From assembly GCF_014207985.1 (NCBI RefSeq), contig NZ_JACHMI010000001.1:4261001-4325000 (forward strand): DNA of 64,000 nt. Direction: 5' to 3'. Position 1 is the first letter of the stretch; each line of letters opens with the position of its first letter. The notes under the pieces are model-generated. The model saw only the letters and a list, made by a program, of their open reading frames with translations, made no database searches and had not been told where the DNA came from. Made by a program: the position numbers and the translations under genes. Origin of the DNA: Nonomuraea rubra. GTDB taxonomy: Bacteria > Actinomycetota > Actinomycetes > Streptosporangiales > Streptosporangiaceae. This document shows, in pieces, positions 1-8,442 of the stretch.

Positions 1-185
1 ACCAGATCCTCGACCTGACCAAGGAGGTCGCCCACGGCGTCGCCAGGCCGGCCGCGCCGCTGACGGCGTACCTACTCGGCCTCGCCCAGGGGGCAGGCAC
101 CGCGCCCGAGGACGCCGTGGCACGCCTGACCACATTGGCGAAAAACTGGGCGGAAGCGACCACTGAGACGCTGACAGACGGCTGA
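1..185 (+). CDS. DUF6457 domain protein, C-terminal part
   Basis: Only the last 60 residues are in the window, read in the frame that begins at base 3 and stops with TGA at 183-185. The segment EVAHGVARPAAPLTAYLLGL is the hallmark of DUF6457, a short actinobacterial helical domain. It occurs alone or fused to the C-terminus of MobA-like molybdenum cofactor nucleotidyltransferases. The start lies outside the window, so I cannot tell whether this is a stand-alone protein or the tail of a MobA fusion. No biochemical role can be read from the sequence. Confidence 0.75.
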   Translation, partial: QILDLTKEVAHGVARPAAPLTAYLLGLAQGAGTAPEDAVARLTTLAKNWAEATTETLTDG

Positions 186-333
186 CACTCGAACGAACTC
201 TTGAAGTCAAGCTCGCCCAACCTGAAGATTACCTGTGAATAACGAGTCGGGGCCGAGTGTAAACGATTTCGGGAAAGCCGCCCTATCCAACTGAGGGGGC
301 GGCGCACACTGATCGAAAGTGGCCGGGAAAAGG
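186..333. other. Intergenic DNA downstream of the DUF6457 gene
   Basis: No gene is seen. A weak hairpin with 7-bp arms at 277-283 and 297-303 could end the DUF6457 transcript, but it has no T-run. The A-run at 328-331 reads as a U-run on the minus strand and belongs to the candidate small RNA that follows. Confidence 0.4.
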
Positions 334-446
334 GCGACGCCGGGTGGTTACGGGGGCAAACCACCCGGCGTCGCTTCATCGGCGTTCCGACGGGGGCCCG
401 GAACGCCGGCACCAGCACTCCGACGGGGGACCGGAGCGCTTGGCTA
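328..446 (-). ncRNA. Candidate structured small RNA with three C-rich-loop hairpins
   Basis: Three stem-loops follow each other with 5-nt linkers. Their arms are 334-349/359-374 (16 bp, perfect), 380-389/399-408 (10 bp, perfect) and 414-422/432-440 (9 bp, one mismatch). The stems are unrelated in sequence, but read on the minus strand all three 9-nt loops have the form NNCCCCCGT. The minus strand is favoured because the strongest stem then comes last and is followed by four U's, as in an intrinsic terminator. A possible TTGACG -35 box lies upstream near 470-475, with no clear -10. C-rich hairpin loops are known from the actinobacterial 6C RNA, which has at least six C's in each of two loops; this element has three loops with five. 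Assignment to that family is an inference. The RNA lies 40 bases downstream of the DUF3099 gene on the same strand. Confidence 0.6.
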
Positions 447-486
447 AAGCGTACACCTACAACCCGTGGGATGCGTCAAGACTTAG

Positions 487-801
487 TCACGACCCGATCT
501 CGCGTCGATGCAGCGGTATCTCGGTTTGGTTAGCCTCAGGGGACTGAAAGGTAGGCGGAGGGGCATCGTTGGACCTCTCATTGGCCCCGATTACCGCTAT
601 GTATGGCAAAAAGACCGCGGCAGCGATGAACAGCAGCCGGTACGGCCACGGCACCGGCACCACGACCGCCAGGATCAGGCAGATCGTGCGGATCCCCATC
701 TTGATGAGGTAGCTGATCTCACGCTTACGGATGTCCGCGGTCAGCGACGGCCGGGCGTCGGTGACCTGGTGGACGGCTGGTTTCCTGCGCCACCCCTTCA
801 T
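487..801 (-). CDS. DUF3099 domain membrane protein
   Basis: A 104-residue protein of the actinobacterial DUF3099 family. The recognisable part runs from VTDARPSL through an amphipathic stretch to two closely spaced hydrophobic segments (about residues 36-50 and 54-70, ending LPYIAVIGANE), so it is probably a small membrane protein with a hydrophilic C-terminal tail. I chose the ATG at 801 rather than the TTG three codons upstream, although the GGAAGG sequence sits very close to this ATG. The function of the family is unknown. The divergent neighbour is the dodecin gene, 99 bases away. The gene ends upstream of the candidate small RNA on the same strand, so the two might share a transcript. 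Confidence 0.85.
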   Translation of the reverse strand: MKGWRRKPAVHQVTDARPSLTADIRKREISYLIKMGIRTICLILAVVVPVPWPYRLLFIAAAVFLPYIAVIGANERSNDAPPPTFQSPEANQTEIPLHRREIGS

Positions 802-900
802 ACCTTCCAAGGTAGCCCCAGGGGGACGCGGTGGCGACGGCAGCCCGGCGCGGGTGCGGGGGTCATGCGATCATGGCCTTCGAGTAAGGAGGATGTGGAG

Positions 901-1113
901 ATGACGGATCGCACGTACCGGGTCACCGAGATCGTCGGCACCTCAGGGGAGAGCGTCGACCAGGCCATCCGCAACGGCATCAGGAGGGCCTCGCAGACGC
1001 TGCGGCACCTCGACTGGTTCGAGGTGACGGAGGTTCGCGGGCACATCGACGCGGGGGAGATCGCGCACTACCAGGTCGGCATGAAGGTGGGCTTCCGCCT
1101 CGAGGACTCCTGA
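901..1113 (+). CDS. Dodecin, flavin-binding storage/buffer protein
   Basis: A 70-residue protein matching the dodecin family over its whole length. It starts TYRVTEIVGTS, continues with the conserved helix VDQAIRNGIRRASQTLRHL and WFEVTEVRG, and ends YQVGMKVGFRLE. Dodecins assemble into hollow dodecamers that bind flavins in stacked pairs and protect the cytoplasm from free flavin. The tryptophan in the WFEV motif is the flavin-stacking residue of the family. The ORF can be extended upstream, but the ATG at 901 is preceded by AAGGAGG at 886-892 with 8-nt spacing, which fixes the start. It is a single gene between DUF3099 (divergent) and a phosphatase gene. Confidence 0.95.
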   Translation: MTDRTYRVTEIVGTSGESVDQAIRNGIRRASQTLRHLDWFEVTEVRGHIDAGEIAHYQVGMKVGFRLEDS

Positions 1114-1193
1114 GGCCGCCGGGGTGCGGCGAGCGCCGCACCCACCGGCTCCTGAGCGGTTAGATTGGGCTTGACCCACGGGGAGCGCAGACG

Positions 1194-1787
1194 ATGGCCA
1201 TTCCTCCCGCCGCGAGCGACGCGGCACCCGGACGAGGTGAGTTCCGCCTCCTGCTGGTCTGCACGGCCAACATCTGCCGCTCCGCCATGGCCGAGGTGAT
1301 CGCCCAGGCGATGCTCCACTCCGCGGCCCTGCCCGTGGTCACGGGCAGCGCGGGGGTCGCGGCGATGGCCGGCCACCCCATGGCCCCGCACGCGATCACC
1401 GCCCTCGACCGGCTCGGCCTGAACGGCAGGGCCCACCGCGCCAGGCTGCTGGACCCCGGCCTGGTCGCCTCGTCCGACCTGCTGCTCACCATGGAGGACG
1501 GGCACCGCGCCGTCGCCGTCCACCTCGACCCGCGGGCGGCGGCCAAGACGTTCACGCTGCCCGAGTTCGCCCAGCTGGCGGCGGGCGCGGGCCAGCGCCG
1601 CTACCGCTCCGACACGGTGGATCGGGCCAGGGCGATCGTCCGGTCGGCGGCCGAGCGCCGCGCCGGGCGGCGCCCGCTGGAGGTGTACGACCCGTACGGC
1701 GGCCCGCCGGAGGGCTACGAGGCGTGCGCCAAGACGCTCGGAGAGTCCCTCAGCCACGCCCTGGCCGCCCTCCTGGGCCCCCGCTGA
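1194..1787 (+). CDS. Low-molecular-weight protein-tyrosine phosphatase
   Basis: A 197-residue protein with the P-loop signature CTANICRS (C-x5-R-S) about 20 residues from the start, as in LMW-PTPs such as PtpA and Wzb. The C-terminal EVYDPYGG segment carries the general-acid aspartate seen as DPxG in this family. These enzymes hydrolyse phosphotyrosine through a cysteinyl-phosphate intermediate. Wzb-type members often control polysaccharide export kinases, but no bacterial tyrosine kinase gene is nearby to show the substrate. The protein is somewhat longer than the usual 150-160 residues, with an extended region between the P-loop and the DPYG loop. GGGAG lies 9 nt before the ATG. The next gene, tldE, is convergent, 46 bases away. 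Confidence 0.9.
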   Translation: MAIPPAASDAAPGRGEFRLLLVCTANICRSAMAEVIAQAMLHSAALPVVTGSAGVAAMAGHPMAPHAITALDRLGLNGRAHRARLLDPGLVASSDLLLTMEDGHRAVAVHLDPRAAAKTFTLPEFAQLAAGAGQRRYRSDTVDRARAIVRSAAERRAGRRPLEVYDPYGGPPEGYEACAKTLGESLSHALAALLGPR

Positions 1788-1833
1788 CCCCTGAGGGCCC
1801 GCGAGCCCGGAGAACGGCGCACAGCCGGGCGGG

Positions 1834-3213
1834 TCAGCTCGCCTGGCTCACCGTGGACATGTTGAAGTCCGGCACCCGCACCGCCGGCATGATCGTCCGC
1901 TGGAAGTAGTCGTTCCACTCGCGCGGCAGCGTCTGCCCGCTCCCGCCCACCTCCGCCAGCCGCCCCAGCAGGTCGACCGGGCTCTCGTTGAACCGGAAGT
2001 TGTTCACCTCGCCCACGACCTCGCCGTGCTCCACCAGGTACACCCCGTCGCGGGTCAGCCCCGTCAGCAGCAGCGTCTGCGGGTCCACCTCGCGGATGTA
2101 CCACAGGCAGGTCACCAGCAGCCCCCGCCGCGTGGAGGCGATCATCTCCTCCAGCGAGGGCGCGGGCCCGCCCGCCGGCCCGGTCATGATGAGGTTGTCG
2201 ACGCCGGGCGTCACCGGCAGCCCGCTCAGCTCGGCCGAGTAGCGGGTCTGCAGCAGCGCCTCCAGCCGCCCGTCCCTGATCCAGTCGGTCCGCCCCAGCG
2301 GCAGCCCGTTGTCGAACACCGAGCTGTCCCTGCTGGAGGCGTGCGCGGTCACGAACGGCGCGCACGCGACGCCCGCCGCCCCCGGATCGCTCGACAGCGT
2401 GACGGGCAGCGTGGCGAGCTGCTCGCCCACGCGGGTGCCCCCGCCCGGCCTGGCGAACACCGAGCGCCCGTCGAGCGCGTTCCGCGCCCCCGACGACCAG
2501 AACATGTAGATCATCAGGTCGGCCACCGCGCTCGGCGGCAGCAGCGTCTCGTACCGGCCCGCCGGCAGGTCCACCCGCGTCTTGGCCCACTCCAGCCGCT
2601 GCGCCAGCGAGGAGCCGAGCGCCGCCACGTCCACGTCGGTGAAGTCGCGCGTGGCCACGCCCGTCCACGCGGACCGCTTCAGGTCGCCGGACTTGGCGTT
2701 CAGCTCCAGCCGGCCGGTCGGCTGGTCGTGCCGCAGCCGCACGCCCGTGGACGTGCCGAGGAACGTCGAGGTCAGCGAGTGCTCCGCGAACCCGTACAGC
2801 TTCCTGCCGCCCGCCTCCGCCGCCGCGAACGCCTCGCCCAGCGCCGGCGCGAACCCCTCGAACACCCCGATGTCGGTCGGCCGCACCTCATCGCCCCAGT
2901 GCACCGAGGCGGGGCCCGCCTCGACGAGCGCGCGGGCGTCCTCGGCGGGCTGCGCGTCGCGGGCCGCCGCTTCGGCCGCCGCCACCACGTCGGCGAGCTG
3001 GTCGGCGCGTACGGCCGTCCGCGACACCACCCCCACGCCCTGCCCCGCGATCGAGATCACGGTCAGCCGGGCGGAGCGGGCGACGCCGTTCGTGGTCAGC
3101 GTGTTGCCCGCGAACCGCAGGTTCGCCGTGGAGTCCTCGTCCACGAGCACCACGCAGCCGTCGTTGCGGGAGAGCCCCAGAGCCCTCTCCACCATCTCCT
3201 GAGGAGTAGTCAC
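1834..3213 (-). CDS. TldE/PmbA-type metallopeptidase subunit
   Basis: A 459-residue protein of the TldD/PmbA (U62) family and the non-catalytic partner of the next gene. It has the family's N-terminal region (TTPQEMVERALGLSR) and the C-terminal TGLTRDGVYLVEHGEVVGEV block, but no HExxxH zinc motif, as expected for TldE. In characterised systems TldD and TldE form a heterodimer that degrades unfolded peptides and matures some ribosomally made peptides. I chose the GTG at 3213 because it overlaps the tldD stop by 4 bases (GTGA), implying translational coupling; the longer reading frame upstream lies inside tldD. The genes are transcribed tldD then tldE. No RiPP precursor is visible nearby, so a housekeeping role is more likely. 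Confidence 0.92.
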   Translation of the reverse strand: MTTPQEMVERALGLSRNDGCVVLVDEDSTANLRFAGNTLTTNGVARSARLTVISIAGQGVGVVSRTAVRADQLADVVAAAEAAARDAQPAEDARALVEAGPASVHWGDEVRPTDIGVFEGFAPALGEAFAAAEAGGRKLYGFAEHSLTSTFLGTSTGVRLRHDQPTGRLELNAKSGDLKRSAWTGVATRDFTDVDVAALGSSLAQRLEWAKTRVDLPAGRYETLLPPSAVADLMIYMFWSSGARNALDGRSVFARPGGGTRVGEQLATLPVTLSSDPGAAGVACAPFVTAHASSRDSSVFDNGLPLGRTDWIRDGRLEALLQTRYSAELSGLPVTPGVDNLIMTGPAGGPAPSLEEMIASTRRGLLVTCLWYIREVDPQTLLLTGLTRDGVYLVEHGEVVGEVNNFRFNESPVDLLGRLAEVGGSGQTLPREWNDYFQRTIMPAVRVPDFNMSTVSQAS

Positions 3214-4703
3214 TTCCCGCCCTCCTGCACGGTGTTGAGGATCCGCACGCCCCTGAACAGCGCCGACGGGCACCCGTGGCTGACCGGCGCGACCTGCCCG
3301 GGCTGCCCCTTGCCGCAGTTGAAGGCGCCGCCCAGCACGTACGTCTCCGGTCCGCCGACCGCCTCCATCGACTGCCAGAAGTCCGTCGTGGTCGCCTGGT
3401 AGGCGAAGTCCCTGACCTGCCCGTCCAGCTTCCCGCGGGAGATCCTGTAGGCCCGCTGGCCGGTGAACTGGAAATTGTAACGTTGCATGTCGATCGACCA
3501 GCTCTTGTCACCCACGATGTAGAGGCCGCGCTCCACGCCCGCGATCAGCTCCTCCGTCGAGGGCCCGCCGGGCGCCGCCGCCAGCGACACGTTCGCCATG
3601 CGCTGGATCGGCATGTGGCCGGGCGAGTCGGCGAACGCGCACCCGTTGGACCGCCCCAGCCCCTTCATCAGCGCCATCCGCCGGTCGAGCTGGTAGCCCA
3701 CCAGGATGCCGTCCCTGACGATGTCGAAGCTCTGGCCGCGCACGCCCTCGTCGTCGTACCCGATCGTGGCCAGGCCGTGGGTGACGGTGCGGTCGCCCGT
3801 CACGTTCATCACCGGCGAGCCGTAGACCAGCTCCCCGAGCTGGTCGAACGTGGCGAAGCTGGTGCCCGCGTACGCCGCCTCGTAGCCCAGCGCCCGGTCC
3901 AGCTCGGTGGCGTGGCCGATCGACTCGTGGATCGTCAGCCACAGGTTGGACCGGTCGATCACCAGGTCGTAGTCGCCCGCCTCGACCGACGGCGCGGCCA
4001 GCTTCTCCGCCAGCAGCTCCGGCAGCCTGGTCAGCTCGCCCTGCCAGTCCCAGCCCGTGCCGGTCAGGTACTCGTAGCCGCGGCCGACCGGCGGCGCGAT
4101 CGTCGACATGTCGTCGAAGCCGCCCTCCGCCGCCTTCATCGCGTTGAGCTTCGGATGCACCCGGACCCGCTGCTGCGTGGTCACCGTGCCGGCCGTGTCG
4201 GCGTAGAACTTCTGCTCCTTGACCTGCAGCAGCCGTGCCGACACGTGGTCGGCGCCCTTGAGCAGCCCGGCCGACCACTCCGCCAGCAGCCCCACCTTGT
4301 CGGCCGCGGGCACCTCGAACGGGTCCACGTCGTACGCCGACACCCACACGGCGCCGGCGTGCACCGGCTCGGCGGCCAGCTCGATGGGCTCCCTGTTGAT
4401 CGGGGCGCTCACCTCCGCCACCCGCACCGCCTGCTCGGCCACCACGGCGGCGGCCTCGGGCGTCAGGTGGATGCCGGCGGCGAACCCCCAGGTGCCGTCC
4501 TTGACGACCCGGACGGCGTAGCCCAGGTCGTCGGCGTCCACGGCGCCTTCGAGGCGGGTGTCGTAGAGGCTCAGCGCCTCAGATCTGACGCGTTCGAGCC
4601 GGAAGTCGGCGTGTTGCGCGCCGAGCTCGCGCGCGCGTTGCAGGGCGGCGTCCGCGAGCTGCCGCAGCGGCAGCTCCAGGAAATCGGGGTCGATCTGGCG
4701 CAT
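3210..4703 (-). CDS. TldD-type zinc metallopeptidase subunit
   Basis: A 497-residue protein of the TldD family, the usual length being about 480-510. It carries the metal-binding motif HESIGHATELDRAL (HExxxH) in the middle of the protein and ends with the typical GxxFNCGKGQPGQ and SHGCPSALFRGV blocks. It should form the catalytic half of a TldD/TldE heterodimer with the overlapping downstream gene. I prefer the ATG at 4703 (MRQIDPDFLELPL) to the in-frame GTG/ATG region 11 codons upstream, because homology starts here and an AGGA lies 8-11 bases before it. The promoter is shared with the divergent fabG across 77 bases. Confidence 0.93.
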   Translation of the reverse strand: MRQIDPDFLELPLRQLADAALQRARELGAQHADFRLERVRSEALSLYDTRLEGAVDADDLGYAVRVVKDGTWGFAAGIHLTPEAAAVVAEQAVRVAEVSAPINREPIELAAEPVHAGAVWVSAYDVDPFEVPAADKVGLLAEWSAGLLKGADHVSARLLQVKEQKFYADTAGTVTTQQRVRVHPKLNAMKAAEGGFDDMSTIAPPVGRGYEYLTGTGWDWQGELTRLPELLAEKLAAPSVEAGDYDLVIDRSNLWLTIHESIGHATELDRALGYEAAYAGTSFATFDQLGELVYGSPVMNVTGDRTVTHGLATIGYDDEGVRGQSFDIVRDGILVGYQLDRRMALMKGLGRSNGCAFADSPGHMPIQRMANVSLAAAPGGPSTEELIAGVERGLYIVGDKSWSIDMQRYNFQFTGQRAYRISRGKLDGQVRDFAYQATTTDFWQSMEAVGGPETYVLGGAFNCGKGQPGQVAPVSHGCPSALFRGVRILNTVQEGGK

Positions 4704-4717
4704 GTCCACGATCCTAA

Positions 4718-5476
<759 letters not shown>

Positions 5477-5477
5477 C

Positions 5478-6242
5478 ATGGGCATTCTCGAAGGCAAGCG
5501 GATCCTCGTGACCGGTGTCCTGACGGACTCCTCCATCGCTTTCGCGGTGGCCAAGCTGGCCCAGAAGGAGGGCGCCACCGTCGTCCTGACCGGCTTCGGC
5601 CGCCTCAGCCTGGTGGAGCGCATCGCCAAGCGCCTGCCCACCCCGGCGCCGGTCCTGGAGCTCGACGTCCAGAACAACGAGCACCTCGACACCCTCGCCG
5701 CCCGCGTCGGCGAGCACGTCGACGGCCTCGACGGCGTCGTCCACTCGATCGGCTTCGCCCCGCAGAGCGCCCTGGGCGGCAACTTCCTCAACACCTCCTG
5801 GGAGGACGTCGCCACGGCGCTGCAGGTGTCGACGTTCTCGTACAAGTCTCTGGCGGTGGCCTGCCTGCCGCTCATGAAGGAGGGCGGCGCGGTCGTCGGC
5901 CTCGACTTCGACGCCTCCAAGGCGTGGCCCGTCTACGACTGGATGGGCGTCGCCAAGGCCGGCCTGGAGTCCTGCAACCGCTACCTGGCCCGCGACCTGG
6001 GCAAGCACAACATCCGCGTCAACCTGGTGGCGGCGGGGCCGCTGCGCACGATGGCGGCCAAGTCGATCCCGGGCTTCAAGGAGTTCGAGGACAGCTGGCC
6101 GGAGCGGGCCCCGCTGGGCTGGGACCTGGCCGACACGCTGCCGACGGCCCGGGCCTGCGTGGCCCTGATGTCCGACTGGTTCCCGGCCACCACCGGCGAG
6201 ATCCTCCACGTAGACGGCGGCGCCCACGCGATCGGCGCCTGA
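5478..6242 (+). CDS. fabI: Enoyl-ACP reductase (FabI/InhA type)
   Basis: A 254-residue NADH-dependent enoyl-ACP reductase that catalyses the last step of each fatty-acid elongation cycle. The N-terminus has the InhA-like GVLTDSSIAFAVAK in place of the classical glycine motif. HSIGFAPQ corresponds to the substrate-binding loop, and the catalytic pair is in YDWMGVAKAGLE (Y-x6-K), the spacing specific for FabI/InhA. It follows fabG after one base. A mycobacterial mabA-inhA operon continues with hemH, but here no gene follows for about 200 bases and the next gene is on the other strand. Confidence 0.94.
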   Translation: MGILEGKRILVTGVLTDSSIAFAVAKLAQKEGATVVLTGFGRLSLVERIAKRLPTPAPVLELDVQNNEHLDTLAARVGEHVDGLDGVVHSIGFAPQSALGGNFLNTSWEDVATALQVSTFSYKSLAVACLPLMKEGGAVVGLDFDASKAWPVYDWMGVAKAGLESCNRYLARDLGKHNIRVNLVAAGPLRTMAAKSIPGFKEFEDSWPERAPLGWDLADTLPTARACVALMSDWFPATTGEILHVDGGAHAIGA

Positions 6243-6388
6243 CCGACGATTTCAGGTTCATCTTTTACGGCACAGCCGACGGCACGCCATCCGCCGTACA
6301 TGGCCGGCCCCTGTCCAGGGGAACGCTCCTCCGGTTCACGGGGCCGGGCATCGTTACGTGCGAAACGTGGGCCGTCGGCGTGCTTGGC

Positions 6389-6427
6389 CGTGTCCACCGC
6401 TCGTGTCCACCGCTCGTGTCCACTGCC
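6389..6427. repeat. 13-bp tandem repeat, about 3 copies
   Basis: The unit CGTGTCCACCGCT occurs at 6389-6401 and 6402-6414, with a degenerate third copy after it. It lies in the 207-base intergenic DNA between fabI and the STAS gene, which are convergent. No other function is seen there. Confidence 0.7.
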
Positions 6428-6449
6428 GGGCCGTCCCGGAGCGGAGGGG

Positions 6450-6854
6450 TCAGATGGGGGGCTCGTCCTCCAGGCCGTGCATGGCCTCGGTCACGGTGCC
6501 GAACAGTGGGAGCAGGGCCTCCAGGCCGCTGTCCTCCAGCATCCGCCTGACATGTCCGCGCCGGTCTGCCAGCGCCATCAGGCCGCCGCGCCGCCGCATG
6601 TGGTGAGCCAGCAGCACCAGCATGTCCACCCCGAAGTCGTCGAGGACGTTCAGCTCGCTCACGTCGACGATCAGCCGCGCACCGGGGTCGCCCAGGTGCA
6701 GGATCTCCTGCTCGACCTGATCCACGGTGGCGTCGTCGAGGCTTCCGCTCAGGGCGATGACCGCCCAGGCGCGTCGGAAGTCCGGAACTTCCTCGCCTTC
6801 CGCCACGACCCCTGATCGTCTCACTGTCTCGGCATGGATGGGGGCGACTTTCAC
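6450..6854 (-). CDS. STAS-domain protein (anti-sigma-factor antagonist-like)
   Basis: A 134-residue protein with a STAS fold: VIALSGSLDDATVDQ, then DPGARLIVDVSELNVLDDFG, then a helix and GLMALADRRGHVRRMLEDSG. This is the pattern of SpoIIAA/RsbV-type antagonists, which bind anti-sigma kinases. At the site of the conserved phospho-serine, family members read D-S-S-G; this protein reads D-D-F-G, so the usual phosphorylatable serine is absent. It may be locked in one state or serve another STAS role. The reading frame extends far upstream, but the GTG at 6854 has a G-rich Shine-Dalgarno and starts just before the domain. A separate small gene lies upstream on the same strand. Confidence 0.8.
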   Translation of the reverse strand: MKVAPIHAETVRRSGVVAEGEEVPDFRRAWAVIALSGSLDDATVDQVEQEILHLGDPGARLIVDVSELNVLDDFGVDMLVLLAHHMRRRGGLMALADRRGHVRRMLEDSGLEALLPLFGTVTEAMHGLEDEPPI

Positions 6855-6894
6855 CTGCCCTCGGGAGCGGCGTCCATCCGGTGGAAGCCGGAGA

Positions 6895-7323
6895 TCAGCA
6901 GGAGGGCCCGGCCGGACGGTACGAGGCCGCCCAGGCGGCTCTGGCCTCGCGGGCCCGCCCGGCGGCGGCCCTGTGCCAGGCGGCACGTTCCGCGTGGTGA
7001 GCGACGTCGCCGAAGCCGCGTGCCACGCACGCCTCGAACTGGCGGGCGGCCCGTTCATGCACGGCGATCAGGACCTGGTAGGTCACGGAGTGATCGAGCG
7101 CGGCCCGCAGCGGCACCGGAACGGGGCCGAGCGAGCCGCGGCGGGCAGGCGGCAGGCCGGCCCGCAGGCGCTGCAGCCGGATGCCCGCCCGCCGGGCCCG
7201 CTCCGCGGCCCGTGCGGCCCGCTCGGCCGCCGCCTTCGCCAGCCGCAGGAACCCGTCGCCCGCTCCCGGCCCCGCGTCACGCCGTCCGTGGTGGTCCGGC
7301 GAAGGGTGCTCCAGGGCTGACAT
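6895..7323 (-). CDS. Hypothetical helical protein
   Basis: A 142-residue protein, Ala- and Arg-rich and predicted largely helical, with a more distinctive C-terminal half (SVTYQVLIAVHERAARQFEA). I do not recognise a family. The ATG at 7323 is preceded by GAGGAG with 6-nt spacing, which supports a real gene. It lies 40 bases upstream of the STAS gene on the same strand and the two could be an operon. It could conceivably be a partner of the STAS protein, but nothing in the sequence shows that. Confidence 0.55.
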   Translation of the reverse strand: MSALEHPSPDHHGRRDAGPGAGDGFLRLAKAAAERAARAAERARRAGIRLQRLRAGLPPARRGSLGPVPVPLRAALDHSVTYQVLIAVHERAARQFEACVARGFGDVAHHAERAAWHRAAAGRAREARAAWAASYRPAGPSC

Positions 7324-7445
7324 GGCGGCTCCTCACCCGAGTACGCCGCCCCACCACGTCGGCGGCCTCATCCCTCCACCACCGGGGCCATCGGCGCGCT
7401 CAACGACCACGATAGACCTCATCGTGTTCGCCGCAACACGTCGTG

Positions 7446-8294
7446 TCACGCCAGCCGGTGCCGGCCGTTCCCGGCGCGTGCCGGCTCGAACGGGATCGAC
7501 TCCGTGGGCTCCGTGCGCTGCCGGCGCTGCTGCACGATCCGGGTGGCCAGCACCGCCGAGCCCAGCAGCGCGATCGTCAGCGCCGTCCCCAGCACGTCGG
7601 AGGCGGGCGGGGTGGGGCGCACCACCCGCTGGTCCTGCATGGGCACCGCGAGCTCGTGCACGAACGGGTTGGGCCACAGCAGATCGACCCGCGGCTCCTC
7701 CGCGTGGGCGGTCTTCTTCTCCTCCTCGACCGGCGCGCCCGTGCCGACCGTGTGCGGCCGGCTCTCCGGGGGAGTGGCGCGCGGCACGGCCGGGGCCGTG
7801 GCGGTGCTCTCCCAGCCGCGGCCCGTACGGACCTCCGTGGCCGTGGCCGAGGGCGTGGACCGCGGGGTCGGCCGGACGGCGACGCCCTGGTCCTCGCAGG
7901 CGAGCACCGGCAGGCACACGTCACCGAGCGTCTCCGGCACCAGCCCCGTCCTGCTCGGCCTGGGCGTGGTGGGCGAGGTGGTGGACGGTTTGACGGGGGA
8001 GGTCGTGGAGGGGGTGGCCCTGGCGGTGGGCGCCGCCTCGCCGACCCGGCCGAGCACCTCGTCGCTGACCTTGTCCACGCCGTCGGTCACCGGGTCGGTG
8101 ACGCCGCCGGTCAGCGTGTCGACGGTGCCGGTGACGGCCTCCACCACGTCGCACAGCGTGTTGGTCACCCCCGAGAGCAGGCCCCCGTCGCGCGTGCAGT
8201 CCTGGGCGGCGGCCGAGGCGGCCGGTGCCCCCACCGGGACGGCCGCCAGCGCCACCGCGAGAACTCCAGCCGAGATCGCGGTCCTGCTCCCCAT
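7446..8294 (-). CDS. Secreted, membrane-anchored Thr/Pro-rich protein
   Basis: A 282-residue protein beginning with a clear signal peptide: MGSRTAISAG, a hydrophobic core and cleavage after ASAAAQ. The mature part has a short Cys-containing segment (DCTRDGGLLSGVTNTLCDVV), a repeated valine-spaced region, and a long Ser/Thr/Pro-rich linker with two more cysteines (DVCLPVLACEDQG). A single C-terminal membrane helix (about 20 residues before QQRRQRT) is followed by a basic cytoplasmic tail. This is the layout of a surface protein held by one C-terminal helix. I do not recognise a family. The ATG at 8294 with AGGAGG 6-7 nt upstream fixes the start; the upstream in-frame extension is not credible. 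Confidence 0.78.
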   Translation of the reverse strand: MGSRTAISAGVLAVALAAVPVGAPAASAAAQDCTRDGGLLSGVTNTLCDVVEAVTGTVDTLTGGVTDPVTDGVDKVSDEVLGRVGEAAPTARATPSTTSPVKPSTTSPTTPRPSRTGLVPETLGDVCLPVLACEDQGVAVRPTPRSTPSATATEVRTGRGWESTATAPAVPRATPPESRPHTVGTGAPVEEEKKTAHAEEPRVDLLWPNPFVHELAVPMQDQRVVRPTPPASDVLGTALTIALLGSAVLATRIVQQRRQRTEPTESIPFEPARAGNGRHRLA

Positions 8295-8442
8295 CCGTCC
8301 CCTCCTGCGTCGCTTCCGGGGGAAATCTTTATGGACATCGGCCGTCAGACGCAGGCGTTTGCCGGGTAAAGTTGCGATTCGGTATCGAGTAGTGATACGC
8401 GAGAAGGTCTCTCGTTCCAGGTCGCGGCGGTCACGCGGCCGG

